A DNA stretch of 64,000 bases from Kribbella steppae (GTDB lineage Bacteria; Actinomycetota; Actinomycetes; Propionibacteriales; Kribbellaceae). This document shows, piece after piece, positions 9,350-17,239 of the stretch; the stretch's first letter is position 1, and each line of letters begins with the position of its first letter. The notes under the pieces were generated by a model. That model made no database searches, was not told the DNA's origin, and saw only the letters and a program-made list of their open reading frames with translations. A program made the position numbers and the translations under genes. The stretch spans positions 419,569 to 483,568 of the forward strand of contig NZ_SLWN01000008.1 in the NCBI RefSeq assembly GCF_004342025.1, written 5' to 3'.

Positions 9350-9372
9350 GCTACATGTAGGCTATCTACATG
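9350..9372 (+). promoter_or_regulatory. CTACATG repeats at the start of a small membrane protein gene
   Basis: GCTACATGTAG followed by GCTATCTACATG gives two direct CTACATG copies, a perfect CTACATGTAG palindrome and a GTAG/CTAC pair. The second CTACATG contains the start codon, so a protein binding here would cover the start site. Too little upstream Shine-Dalgarno sequence is visible, which fits a leaderless or nearly leaderless transcript. Confidence 0.35.
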
Positions 9373-9831
9373 AGAAGCAGATTCCCTCAGCTCGGATTGC
9401 CGGTGTCGGCGATCGTCTTGTTGGCCCTGCTCGCCGTTCCGCGAGTTGTTGCTCACGACCTCGACCTGGTCGGGCCGGCCGTCAATCTCGTCCTGGTCTT
9501 CGCTCCGCTGGTGATCTGGTTGGTGGTCGTCCTCGCCAAACGGGTGCCGAGCCCGATCGTGACGCTCGCCGCGATCGGGCTCGCGTACGGCGTATTCCTG
9601 GCCATCGGTCACCAAGTCCTCTGGACCTGGGCCGTCGACGAAGAGCCCCGGCTCGGCGGAAACCTCGCCGATGCTCCCGATGCCGTTCAGGCACTCGTCG
9701 TTCGTGGCTTCGCGGTGGTCAGCAGCATCGTCACCGGGCTTCTGGTCGGTGTCGCCGTCGGCATCGTCGCCTGGCTGATCACACGGGCGCGCTCAGGTTG
9801 GGGGGAAGACCCAATCCAGGGCGGCAAGTGA
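9370..9831 (+). CDS. Small four-helix membrane protein, unknown function
   Basis: 153-residue hydrophobic protein with four predicted transmembrane stretches: LPVSAIVLLALLAV, AVNLVLVFAPLVIWLVVVLA, IVTLAAIGLAYGVFLAIG, and a C-terminal AVVSSIVTGLLVGVAVGIVAWL. The acidic loop between helices 3 and 4 (DEEPRLGGNLADAPDA) is the only large polar part. I do not recognise a named family. Its end overlaps the convergent APH-like gene by 39 bp, and it sits beside another small membrane protein further on. Confidence 0.7.
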   Translation: MRSRFPQLGLPVSAIVLLALLAVPRVVAHDLDLVGPAVNLVLVFAPLVIWLVVVLAKRVPSPIVTLAAIGLAYGVFLAIGHQVLWTWAVDEEPRLGGNLADAPDAVQALVVRGFAVVSSIVTGLLVGVAVGIVAWLITRARSGWGEDPIQGGK

Positions 9832-10656
9832 CTTGTGGATGTACGGCGGGCGGTCGGTTTCGAGGCCGTAGTGGAGGTCCTCGAGAAGCGAGCAGCGGGC
9901 GTAGAACTGGGCGCGGTCACGGAGGCTCTCGCCCGCCGGGAGTGCGGCGTCGAAGGCGGCTGGGCCCAGGTCGCGGAGGATGAGGCCGAAGTCTCGGGCT
10001 GGGTCGCAGAGGGCGGCGTCGGTCCAGTCGATGATGCCGGTGGGCTTGTTGGTGCCGGGAGCGACGAGGACGTGTTCGATGCCGAGGTCGTTGTGGGAGA
10101 AGACCAGGTCCTGTGCCGGTGCCGGCAGCGGGGCGCGCAGGAACGCCTCGATCTTGCGGTGGTGGTCGGGTGGCAGGGCCGCGGAGACGTCCGCGTAGTG
10201 TTCGGCGGCTTCGTCGCGCCAGTCGGCCAACGGTTCGTCGTCGATGTCGACCAGGTCGGTCCAGCGATCGGTGTCCGACGTCTGCAGTACGGCGAGGAAG
10301 CCGCCGAGCTGGGCGCCGACGGCAACGGTGGATGACGACCGGTCGGCGATCGGGATGTCGATGAGCGGCGTACCGGTGAGCTTCCGGTAGGCCAGGCAGT
10401 TGTGCTCGGCCAGTGTGAAGACCGGCTCGGGCACCGGCAGCGGGCTCACCTCACCGAGCCGGGTCAGTAGCGCGGCCTCCCGGCGTACCGAGTCCGGTTC
10501 GCGCGCGATCCGCACGATGAGTTCGTCGTTGACCTCGTAAGCCACGTTGTCCAGGCCGGCGCCGAGACGGGCGACCGTTCGGACGGCATAGCCCGGCAAG
10601 CCGACGCTCACCAGGTGGCGAATGTCGACGTCCGCGGAGTCCTCTTCAGTGCTCAC
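9793..10656 (-). CDS. APH-family phosphotransferase
   Basis: Kinase-like protein (287 aa) of the aminoglycoside phosphotransferase/choline kinase fold. FSHNDLGIEHVLV is the Brenner-type catalytic loop (HxD replaced by HND), and GIIDWTDAALCDPARD supplies the metal-binding Asp. The N-lobe shows LGAGLDNVAYEVN, the glycine loop. I used the GTG at 10656; reading further upstream would run into the divergent gene's promoter and add a non-conserved basic stretch. The substrate could be an aminoglycoside, a macrolide or a small metabolite; sequence alone does not say. Confidence 0.85.
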   Translation of the reverse strand: MSTEEDSADVDIRHLVSVGLPGYAVRTVARLGAGLDNVAYEVNDELIVRIAREPDSVRREAALLTRLGEVSPLPVPEPVFTLAEHNCLAYRKLTGTPLIDIPIADRSSSTVAVGAQLGGFLAVLQTSDTDRWTDLVDIDDEPLADWRDEAAEHYADVSAALPPDHHRKIEAFLRAPLPAPAQDLVFSHNDLGIEHVLVAPGTNKPTGIIDWTDAALCDPARDFGLILRDLGPAAFDAALPAGESLRDRAQFYARCSLLEDLHYGLETDRPPYIHKSLAALDWVFPPT

Positions 10657-10671
10657 ACGTTCGGAGCGTAA

Positions 10672-10701
10672 TGGACGATAAGTAGACAGGCAACCTATGA
10701 T
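10672..10701 (+). promoter_or_regulatory. Likely leaderless promoter
   Basis: TATGAT (10696-10701) is a good -10 element and TGGACG (10672-10677) an acceptable -35 with an 18-bp spacer. The -10 ends six bases before the ATG at 10708, so transcription should start at or next to the start codon, giving a leaderless mRNA. Confidence 0.45.
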
Positions 10702-10707
10702 CCGTTC

Positions 10708-11094
10708 ATGGATCTGGTGGAACAAGCGGCCTGGGTTCTCTTGGCGGCCTTCGTGCTCTCGCTGGTGTACGAGCTCTACCGCGCGACAGTCAAGGCAGGT
10801 ACGTCGCCGCACGACTCGATGACGGCCTTCGTGCGGACCAACCTCGCCCTCTACGTGGTCGCCGCCCTGGTGATCGCGGCGCTGTTCGCCGATCTCCGCT
10901 GCGCGCCATGGGTCGGCCTGATCTTCTCGGCCGTGGTGACCGCGGTGTCAATCCTGTACTACAACCCGACGATCATGGCGGCGCGCAAGCCCGGCGTCGT
11001 CGACTGGTTCGAGGACCTGGTCTTCACCAGCCTGGTCTTCCTGGCCATGGCCTTGCTGGCCTACCAGATCCTGGGCGTCACGCTCGAGCCGTGA
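10708..11094 (+). CDS. Small integral membrane protein, unknown function
   Basis: 128 residues with four hydrophobic segments: AAWVLLAAFVLSLVYEL, LALYVVAALVIAALFA, WVGLIFSAVVTAVSILYY and LVFTSLVFLAMALLAYQIL. A conserved-looking polar motif YYNPTIMAARKPGVVDWFEDL lies between helices 3 and 4. No family is recognised. It has its own apparent leaderless promoter and is followed by a GC-rich hairpin, suggesting a monocistronic unit. Confidence 0.72.
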   Translation: MDLVEQAAWVLLAAFVLSLVYELYRATVKAGTSPHDSMTAFVRTNLALYVVAALVIAALFADLRCAPWVGLIFSAVVTAVSILYYNPTIMAARKPGVVDWFEDLVFTSLVFLAMALLAYQILGVTLEP

Positions 11095-11110
11095 TGCCGG
11101 CCGGCTTCCT

Positions 11111-11150
11111 CCCGGCCGCTGCGGCCGGGTGCCTTTGGTTCGTTTGTTTG
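11111..11150 (+). terminator. Rho-independent terminator
   Basis: CCCGGCC (11111-11117) pairs with GGCCGGG (11123-11129) over a 5-base loop. The T-rich stretch TTTGGTTCGTTTGTTTG follows directly. It ends the small membrane protein gene. Confidence 0.7.
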
Positions 11151-11207
11151 TCAAGGGTTGGAGGGGGCCTTTCGGGGGGTGGGTTTGGGTGGGTAGGGTG
11201 AATCGCC

Positions 11208-12059
11208 ATGACCACCCGGCGGACTGGCCAGCCTGCGGACGCGGCTGCGCGGAAGCGTCGGGCTGGGCGGCACAGTCGGAAGAAGTCGCACAAGGTGCAG
11301 TGGTTCTCGGTGACCGCATTGGCGGTGCTGGGGACGGTGATGGTGGCGCATCCGGACGCGACCAACCGGCGGAGTCTGGCGGCCGAAGTGGTGGCCGGGG
11401 TCGCTGCGTCGGCGACCGAGGCGCCGTTCACGGCGCCGACGCCGGTGGCGACGCCGACGCAGAAGTTCACCACGCCGTTGCGTCCGGCACCGACGCTGAC
11501 CCGGCCGCCGAAGGGTTCGAAGCCGAACTACTCCGTCTCCACCGGCAGGCTCGCCGTCGTACCAGGGTTCAACAAGGCCAGCGGCATCCGCGACAAGCTG
11601 ACCTACCGGGTCGAGATCGAGCAGGGTCTCTCGGTCAACGGTGACGCGGTCGCGGCGGCCATCCACAAGACGCTGATCGACGCACGCGGCTGGCAGGCGA
11701 TCCACCCGGTCAACTTCGAGCGGACCGACAAGGTCGACGCCGACCTGCGGATCATCCTGGCCACCCCGACGTTGACCGACAAGCTGTGTCTGCCGCTCGA
11801 CACCGGCGGTGAGGTCTCCTGCCGGGTCGAGGACCGCGTCGTACTGAACGCGAAGCGCTGGATGTACGCGGTCCCGGCGTACTCGGGGAACATCCCCCTC
11901 TACCGCAGCTACCTGGTCAACCACGAGGTCGGGCACGCGCTCGGCCACGGCCACTCCACCTGCACCAAGGCGAAGACCCCCGCGCCGGTGATGATGCAGC
12001 AGACCAAGGGTCTCGGCGGCTGCCTCCCGAACGCCTGGCCGACGATCAAGGCGACCTGA
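11208..12059 (+). CDS. DUF3152 protein, membrane-anchored zinc-metalloprotease-like
   Basis: 283-residue actinobacterial protein. A basic N-terminus is followed by one membrane segment (VQWFSVTALAVLGTVMVA, about residues 35-52) and a Pro/Thr-rich linker (about 60-105), so the C-terminal domain should lie outside the membrane. That domain contains NHEVGHALGHGH, matching the metzincin HExxHxxxxxH zinc pattern, and CLPLDTGGEVSC with paired cysteines. This fits DUF3152, whose members are metallopeptidase-like; proteolysis is inferred from the motif. Start chosen at the ATG giving the short basic cytoplasmic tail. Confidence 0.85.
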   Translation: MTTRRTGQPADAAARKRRAGRHSRKKSHKVQWFSVTALAVLGTVMVAHPDATNRRSLAAEVVAGVAASATEAPFTAPTPVATPTQKFTTPLRPAPTLTRPPKGSKPNYSVSTGRLAVVPGFNKASGIRDKLTYRVEIEQGLSVNGDAVAAAIHKTLIDARGWQAIHPVNFERTDKVDADLRIILATPTLTDKLCLPLDTGGEVSCRVEDRVVLNAKRWMYAVPAYSGNIPLYRSYLVNHEVGHALGHGHSTCTKAKTPAPVMMQQTKGLGGCLPNAWPTIKAT

Positions 12060-12107
12060 GCGAAGCCCTCGTTCGTGAGAAGCTGAGTCCGAGGGGAGGG
12101 AGCAGCG

Positions 12108-12932
12108 ATGTCGTCACAGGACTTCCCGACATACGGCCGGGACGAGCAACCCGAGCAGCCGGCCGACGAGCAGCACTACGCCCCGCCTGCTCCGTACGGC
12201 GGCGGCACCTACGGCTCCACGCCGCACGGCCAGCCGCCGGGCAGCTACGCCCAGCCCCAGCCCTACGGCACCCCACCCAGCCAGTACGGCGCACCACCAC
12301 CTCAAGCACCACCCGGCGCGTACTCCCAGCCGCCCAACTACCGGCCGGGCTCCCCGTACGGCCCCCCTGCTCACCCGCAGCAACACGAGCTCCCGCAGTA
12401 CGGGCGGGAACAACCCGTCGCACCCCGTGACCCCCGCGCGGCCCGCGTCGTACTGATCGCCGCGATCATCGCCGCCGTCTACGGCCTGCTGGTGCTGTCG
12501 GTCCAGCGGGTCGCCCTGCGCGAGATCTCCCAGGCACCCGGCTCGGCGCTGAACCACCCGCTCCGCACGGACGTCATCGACACCATCGGCCAGTTGCTGC
12601 TGCTCCTGGTCGGTGCGGCCGCGATCGCGATGTGGACGCGCGACGTACTGGCCCGGCGCAAGGTCGGGCGCGAGCTCGACCCGATCGAGGTCGGCGGTCT
12701 CCTGCTGGTCGGGGTGGCGCTGGTGCCGATCGTGATCTGGGCCGTGATGGTCCTGTCGACCGGCATGGGTGCCATCGACGACTCGCTCGACCGACTGCCC
12801 TCGGCGTACGGCTGGGGTGGTATCGGTCTGCTGATCCTGTCCGTCGGCTTCTTCCTCGGGTACCGCGAGCTGAAGCCGCCCGTCGGCAACCCGGTCGTCC
12901 AGGCCGCGCCGGCCCGCGCGCCCTGGGAGTGA
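12108..12932 (+). CDS. Membrane protein with long Pro/Gly/Tyr-rich N-terminal tail
   Basis: 274 residues. The first ~105 are a low-complexity tail rich in Pro, Gly, Gln and Tyr, with many PYG/QYG elements. Four hydrophobic segments follow: VVLIAAIIAAVYGLLVLSV, TIGQLLLLLVGAAAIAMW, VGGLLLVGVALVPIVIWAVMVL and IGLLILSVGFFLGYREL. Such tails are common in actinobacterial cell-envelope proteins, where they may mediate protein contacts or phase separation; no role is known here. The start has a GGGAGGGAG-like ribosome site. It overlaps the next gene (GTGA). Confidence 0.8.
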   Translation: MSSQDFPTYGRDEQPEQPADEQHYAPPAPYGGGTYGSTPHGQPPGSYAQPQPYGTPPSQYGAPPPQAPPGAYSQPPNYRPGSPYGPPAHPQQHELPQYGREQPVAPRDPRAARVVLIAAIIAAVYGLLVLSVQRVALREISQAPGSALNHPLRTDVIDTIGQLLLLLVGAAAIAMWTRDVLARRKVGRELDPIEVGGLLLVGVALVPIVIWAVMVLSTGMGAIDDSLDRLPSAYGWGGIGLLILSVGFFLGYRELKPPVGNPVVQAAPARAPWE

Positions 12933-13591
12933 GCATTCCGGTCGTCCTGGTCCCGGGCCTCGGCCTCGGGCCGCGGTCGTACGCGCCCACGGTCGAGCAC
13001 CTCACCACGCCGTACCGGATCGTCACCCTGCCCGGGTACGGCGAACCAGCCGCGCCCGGCGACGACCTTCGTCCACAAGCCTTGGGTACGGCGGTAGCCG
13101 ACAAGATCCGGGAGCGATCGGTACTGGTCGGACACTCGGCCGGCTGCCAGATCGTCGTGGAAACCGCCGTCGCCTACCCCGAACTCGTCCACGCGCTGGT
13201 CCTCATCGCCCCGACCGGAGACGTCCGCGCGTCGAGCTGGCTGGATCTCGTCGGCCGCTGGCTGGGTTCGGCCGTCCCGGAATCCCCGCGCCTGATCCCG
13301 GCCCTCGCGCCGCAATACGCGCGCACGACGCTCTCCTCGATCGCCCGGGCGGCGGAAGCGGCCAGGCGCCACGACATGGCCGGGGTCATCACCCGGGTGA
13401 AGGCGCCGATAGTGATCGTCCGCTGCCGGCACGACCACCTGTCGCCGGCGGAGTGGACCGACCGGCTTGCCGAGCTCACTCACGGTGAAGTCCGGACCCT
13501 GGCGACCGGCTCGCACATGCCGGTGCTGACCAATGGTCCAGAGCTCGCCGCGCTCATCCAGCGGGCAGCGGCTGCACCGGGTCCGGCCTGA
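12929..13591 (+). CDS. Alpha/beta hydrolase
   Basis: 220-residue alpha/beta-hydrolase-fold protein. LVPGLGLGPRSY is the oxyanion loop and LVGHSAGCQ the nucleophile elbow with catalytic Ser. IVRCRHDHLSPAEW carries the acid region, and GSHMPVLTNG supplies the catalytic His. The GTG at 12929 overlaps the previous stop in a GTGA arrangement, so the two are probably co-translated. Substrate unknown. Confidence 0.85.
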   Translation: MSIPVVLVPGLGLGPRSYAPTVEHLTTPYRIVTLPGYGEPAAPGDDLRPQALGTAVADKIRERSVLVGHSAGCQIVVETAVAYPELVHALVLIAPTGDVRASSWLDLVGRWLGSAVPESPRLIPALAPQYARTTLSSIARAAEAARRHDMAGVITRVKAPIVIVRCRHDHLSPAEWTDRLAELTHGEVRTLATGSHMPVLTNGPELAALIQRAAAAPGPA

Positions 13592-13621
13592 AGCGCTATC
13601 GTTGACGCGGTAACAAACCTT

Positions 13622-13711
13622 TGCGGGAGCTCGCACCATGCGCGGGCTGAGAGGGCGACGCCGGGTCGCCGACCGCCTGAACCTGACCGGGTAATGCCGG
13701 CGTAGGGAGCG
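13622..13711 (+). ncRNA. TPP (THI-box) riboswitch
   Basis: The conserved thi-box elements are all present in order: GCTGAGAG (13646-13653), ACCTGA (13681-13686), GGGTAATGCC (13689-13698) and GTAGGGAGC (13702-13710). GC-rich P2/P3 stems lie between them (GCGACGCCGGGTCGC). The start codon of the permease follows at 13721, so thiamine pyrophosphate binding probably hides the ribosome site. This predicts repression of the transporter when thiamine is plentiful. Confidence 0.95.
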
Positions 13712-13720
13712 GGTCCAATC

Positions 13721-15049
13721 ATGACCGAAACTGCTGTTCGTCCTGCCGACCAGACCGAGGCGCCGCTCGTCCTCACCACGGATGCGCCGCGCACCCTCGG
13801 CTTCCTCGACCAGTTCACCCTCTGGGGGAACCTCGGCATCTCACTGTTCGGCCCGGTGACCGGTGCGCTGGTCGCGGCGTATACGGGCTCGCTGGCACAA
13901 GGCCTGCTCGCGGTCGTGGTCGGCTGCGGGATCGGTGCGCTGGTGCTCGGCGGCGCGGCCGTGTTCGGCTCGCAGACCGGAGCGCCGGCGATGGCGTGTC
14001 TGCGCGGACTGTTCGGCCGGCGCGGCTCGACGGCGCCGACGGTCCTGAACATCGCGCAGAACGTCGGTTGGGCAACGATGGAGATCATCGTCATCTCACA
14101 GGCCGCGGTCGCGGTGACGAGTGAACGGTGGCGCTGGCTGTTCGTCGTACTGGCCGGTGTGCTCGCGACGGCGATGGCAGTCCGGCCGCTCGGCAGTGTG
14201 AAACTGCTGCGGAAGTTCATGGTCTGGCTGGTGCTGATCGCGTCGGTGTACCTGTTCGTGCAGGTGCTCAGCAAGCCGGTGCAGGCCCTGCCGCAGGACG
14301 GCGTCTTCGGCTTCTGGCCGGCCGTCGACCTGGCTGCCGCAGGCGTCGTGTCGTTCGCGCCGCTTGCCGCCGACTACACCCGGCACTCGCGCACCAACAA
14401 GGCTGCCTTCGCCGGATCCGCCCTCGGCTATGGGATTGCGGCGATCGCGTACTACGCACTCGGCGTGTTCGCGGTCGCGACCTTGCAGACCAACAGCACG
14501 GACGTGATCACCGCACTCGTCACGCTGCCGGCCGGCGCGATCGCGTTGTTCGTCCTGCTCGTGGACGAGGTCGACGAGGCGTACGCGAACGTCTACTCGA
14601 CCACGATGGCCGCGCACAACCTGGTCGGTCACGTCGACCGGCGCTGGATCTCGATCGCCATCGGAGTGCTCGCCACCGGTCTCGCGCTGTTGGTTGACCT
14701 GGGCAACTACACGCAGTTCCTCTACCTGATCGGGTCGGTCTTCATCCCGCTGTTCGCGGTCGCGATCGCCGACTTCTTCGTGGTCAGCAAGATGAACTGG
14801 GACGTCTCCAGTACGGCGCCCTTCCGCTGGCAACCGGCCGTCGCCTGGCTGATCGGCTTCGTCGCCTACCAGCTCGTCAACCCCGGCACGGTCTCCGGCT
14901 GGTCCGCCTTCTGGCTCGACCTCCAGCAGCGCGTCTTCAACCACCAACCAGTCCCCGGCTGGCTCGGCGCGACGTACACCTCCATCGTCGTCTCGATGGT
15001 GGCCGCGATACTGCTTGGCAGGATCGGTCGCCGACCGCTGGACAACTGA
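13721..15049 (+). CDS. cytX: NCS1-family permease CytX-like (thiamine precursor uptake)
   Basis: 442-residue transporter with about 12 membrane segments and the nucleobase:cation symporter-1 signature region LWGNLGISLFGPVTGALV near the N-terminus, plus LRGLFGRRG and NIAQNVGWATMEI. It has the length and layout of CodB/CytX permeases. The TPP riboswitch directly upstream makes a hydroxymethylpyrimidine or related thiamine-precursor transporter (CytX type) much more likely than cytosine uptake. No thiamine biosynthesis gene is adjacent, so the call rests on family plus riboswitch. Confidence 0.85.
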   Translation: MTETAVRPADQTEAPLVLTTDAPRTLGFLDQFTLWGNLGISLFGPVTGALVAAYTGSLAQGLLAVVVGCGIGALVLGGAAVFGSQTGAPAMACLRGLFGRRGSTAPTVLNIAQNVGWATMEIIVISQAAVAVTSERWRWLFVVLAGVLATAMAVRPLGSVKLLRKFMVWLVLIASVYLFVQVLSKPVQALPQDGVFGFWPAVDLAAAGVVSFAPLAADYTRHSRTNKAAFAGSALGYGIAAIAYYALGVFAVATLQTNSTDVITALVTLPAGAIALFVLLVDEVDEAYANVYSTTMAAHNLVGHVDRRWISIAIGVLATGLALLVDLGNYTQFLYLIGSVFIPLFAVAIADFFVVSKMNWDVSSTAPFRWQPAVAWLIGFVAYQLVNPGTVSGWSAFWLDLQQRVFNHQPVPGWLGATYTSIVVSMVAAILLGRIGRRPLDN

Positions 15050-15075
15050 CCCGGAGTAACCGGGATACTTACGCA

Positions 15076-15756
15076 ATGCTGAACTCCGCACTGCGCAGCC
15101 GGGCCGAGTACGCGGAACTCGGGGCCGATGGACTGGCCGCGCGTACCACGCCCGAGCGGGACGCAGCGATCGTGAAAGCCGTCGAAGAGCTCCTGGGCGA
15201 CCGCGAGTCGGTGCTCGACCTGTGCTGCGGGTACGGCCGGGTGGCGCTGCCGTTGCGCCGGGCCGGGAAGGTCGTGCGCGCGCTGGACATCTCGCCGAAC
15301 CTGATCGAGGCCGGTCGGGCGAAGGCGGCCGAGGAGGAGCTGTCGATCGACTGGGCGATCGGCTCGATGACCGACCTGCCGTACAAGTGGGACTCGTTCG
15401 ACGCGGTGATCTGCCTGTGGACCGCGTTCCACGAGCTGTTCGCCGAGGACGAGCAGATCTCCACGATCTGTGAGATCTCCCGGGTGCTGAAGCCGGGTGG
15501 CGTGGCGATCATCGAGGGCCCGGTCTGGGGTCCGGCGACGGCGGCGGAGATCGCCAACGGCATGCGCCAGGGGCCGGAGCACCGGATCGTCACGACCGAG
15601 CACTTCGACTCCAGCAGCGTGCACTTCATCCACGACGAGATCAGCTACGGCCGGCTCTGCGCGGCCGCCGGCATCGACGACTACAAGGTCTACAAGCGCG
15701 AATGGGGCGGCCGCCGCCGCCTCATCCTGGAGATCCACGCCCCCGCAGCCGGCTAG
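15076..15756 (+). CDS. Class I SAM-dependent methyltransferase
   Basis: 226-residue Rossmann methyltransferase. Motif I is VLDLCCGYGRVALPL (residues ~52-66), the acidic loop is ALDISPNLIEAGR, and motif IV is DAVICLWTAFHEL, followed by ISRVLKPGGVAIIEGP. The GxGxG equivalent is CCGYG. No substrate-specific domain is seen; small-molecule or lipid methylation is possible. It starts 26 bp after the permease stop and may share its transcript. Confidence 0.87.
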   Translation: MLNSALRSRAEYAELGADGLAARTTPERDAAIVKAVEELLGDRESVLDLCCGYGRVALPLRRAGKVVRALDISPNLIEAGRAKAAEEELSIDWAIGSMTDLPYKWDSFDAVICLWTAFHELFAEDEQISTICEISRVLKPGGVAIIEGPVWGPATAAEIANGMRQGPEHRIVTTEHFDSSSVHFIHDEISYGRLCAAAGIDDYKVYKREWGGRRRLILEIHAPAAG

Positions 15757-15783
15757 GGCACGCAGGGAATTGAGAGACGCACC

Positions 15784-16455
15784 CTAGTCCTTCGCGCCGA
15801 GAAAGCCCTGCACCGCCGCGGCCAAGGCATCGGGGGCGGCCAGCATCGGCAGGTGACCTGTCTCGAGGGACTGGACCGAGGTGGCGCCCAGCGTCGCGGC
15901 GTAGGTGGCCTGGAGAGCGGGCGGCAGTTCCTTGTCGTTGGTGGTCTGGACGTAGCCGCGCAGCGCCGGGAACCGGCGATCACCGACCGGGTCGCGGTAG
16001 AGCTGTTGCGACTCGGGGCTGAACTCCTTGACGATCCGCGCCGCCTGCTCGTCGTCCAGGTCACTGGCCAGGCCCGAGCGGATCGCCTTGGCCGGCGGGC
16101 GGGTGCCGGCGAGTCGCATGATTGCGCTGACGATGAGCTTGTTGGGGAACGGCAGTGCGCCGACGAACGACTGCCCCGGCTTCGGGATCGAGGCTGCGAC
16201 ACCGATGAATCCCTCGACCCGATCCGGTGCTTCGGCGACGAGCTGGCTGCCGATCACACCGCCGATCGAATGCGCCACCACGATGAACCGCTCCGGAGCC
16301 TCGGCGAGCACCTTGCCGACGTAGTCGCGCAGCGATCCAGCGCCCGGGTACGACGCCACGGAGGTCGCCTGGTCGGCCGGGAGTGCGGTGCGGACGTCGT
16401 CCCAGATCCAGGCCGGCAGCCCGGCTCCGCTGAGGAACAACAATGGTGTGGTCAT
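15784..16455 (-). CDS. Alpha/beta hydrolase
   Basis: 223-residue alpha/beta-hydrolase. LFLSGAGLPAWIWDDV is the oxyanion region, VVAHSIGGVIGSQL the nucleophile elbow and LETGHLPMLAAPDAL the His region. It is closer to the short esterase/lactonase-like enzymes than to lipases, but no substrate can be named. Convergent with the methyltransferase; the 27-bp gap contains a weak CTAGGG/CCCTAG pair. Confidence 0.83.
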   Translation of the reverse strand: MTTPLLFLSGAGLPAWIWDDVRTALPADQATSVASYPGAGSLRDYVGKVLAEAPERFIVVAHSIGGVIGSQLVAEAPDRVEGFIGVAASIPKPGQSFVGALPFPNKLIVSAIMRLAGTRPPAKAIRSGLASDLDDEQAARIVKEFSPESQQLYRDPVGDRRFPALRGYVQTTNDKELPPALQATYAATLGATSVQSLETGHLPMLAAPDALAAAVQGFLGAKD

Positions 16456-16538
16456 CGCCCCAACCTAGCGGAAACTCGGGTCGATCGCTGACCGGTCAGA
16501 TTCTTGACCTGAAAACATTTCCGGAAAACATCCACCGA

Positions 16539-16582
16539 CCCAGATTCCTTGCAGACAACCGGCCCGGATCCCTTGCAGACAA
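16539..16582. repeat. Two 20-bp near-direct repeats, 24-bp period
   Basis: CCCAGATTCCTTGCAGACAA (16539-16558) and CCCGGATCCCTTGCAGACAA (16563-16582) agree at 18 of 20 positions. They lie in a comparatively AT-rich 217-bp intergenic stretch just before a perfect hairpin. Possible protein-binding sites or the relic of a small element; no function is evident. Confidence 0.4.
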
Positions 16583-16595
16583 GGGAAAACAAGAA

Positions 16596-16625
16596 GCAGA
16601 TCCCCACTCCACACTGGGGATCTGC
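16596..16625 (-). terminator. Terminator hairpin after ogt
   Basis: Perfect 10-bp inverted repeat GCAGATCCCC / GGGGATCTGC with a 10-base loop. On the minus strand it is followed by TTCTTGTTTTCCCTTG, which is T-rich, as expected for the sigma factor-ogt transcript. The plus-strand side is also T-rich (TCCTTTGTCTGTT). Confidence 0.65.
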
Positions 16626-16672
16626 TCCTTTGTCTGTTCAGTGTAAATCCATTCTCGGCGCGGCGGGAAAAC

Positions 16673-17239
16673 TCAGCTTTTCGATTCAAGATTCAGCAGG
16701 AATCGCTTCGCTTCCAGTCCGCCGGCGTACCCGGTGAGTGCTCCGCTCGAGCCGATCACCCGGTGGCACGGCAGGACGACGCACACCGGGTTCGCGCCGA
16801 GCGCCGTACCGACGGCCCGGGCCGCCTTGGGCTTGTGGATCTCCCCGGCCAGTCGCCCGTACGTCGTCGTCCGGCCATAGCTGGTGTGGGCCGGCAGATC
16901 GGTCAGCACGAGCCGCTGGAACGGGGTCGCCAGTGCGAGATCCACGTCCAGCTCGAACTCGTGCCGTCGACCGGCCAGGTACTCGTCCAGTTGCCGTCGT
17001 ACGTCGTCCAGCGGCTGAGGCTGCCGGAGTACGCGCGGGGACACGGCCTTGGCGAGGCGGTTGGTCAGGGTCTCCTCGTCGCCGAAGGAGCTGGCCACGA
17101 CGCGGCCGTTCGCGACCGCGAGCAGCATCGTGCCGATTGGGGTGTCGTGCAGGGTGTAAGCGACGTCGGCGGTCGGGAAGACCGGTGGCTTGAGGTCTGG
17201 TGCGGTGAGCCGGGACAGCCGGCTCTCGAGGTCATTCAT
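16673..17239 (-). CDS. ogt: Methylated-DNA-[protein]-cysteine S-methyltransferase
   Basis: 188-residue DNA repair protein that removes alkyl groups from O6-alkylguanine by transfer to its own cysteine. The acceptor motif is PCHRVIGSSGALTGYAGG. Upstream, TSYGRTTTYGRLA and AARAVGTALGANP form the DNA-binding helix-turn-helix. An N-terminal Ogt-type domain starts at TLHDTPIGTMLLAV. The ATG at 17239 overlaps the stop of the sigma factor gene (ATGA), so translation is coupled. This pairing suggests the sigma factor controls, or is controlled with, alkylation repair. Confidence 0.93.
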   Translation of the reverse strand: MNDLESRLSRLTAPDLKPPVFPTADVAYTLHDTPIGTMLLAVANGRVVASSFGDEETLTNRLAKAVSPRVLRQPQPLDDVRRQLDEYLAGRRHEFELDVDLALATPFQRLVLTDLPAHTSYGRTTTYGRLAGEIHKPKAARAVGTALGANPVCVVLPCHRVIGSSGALTGYAGGLEAKRFLLNLESKS

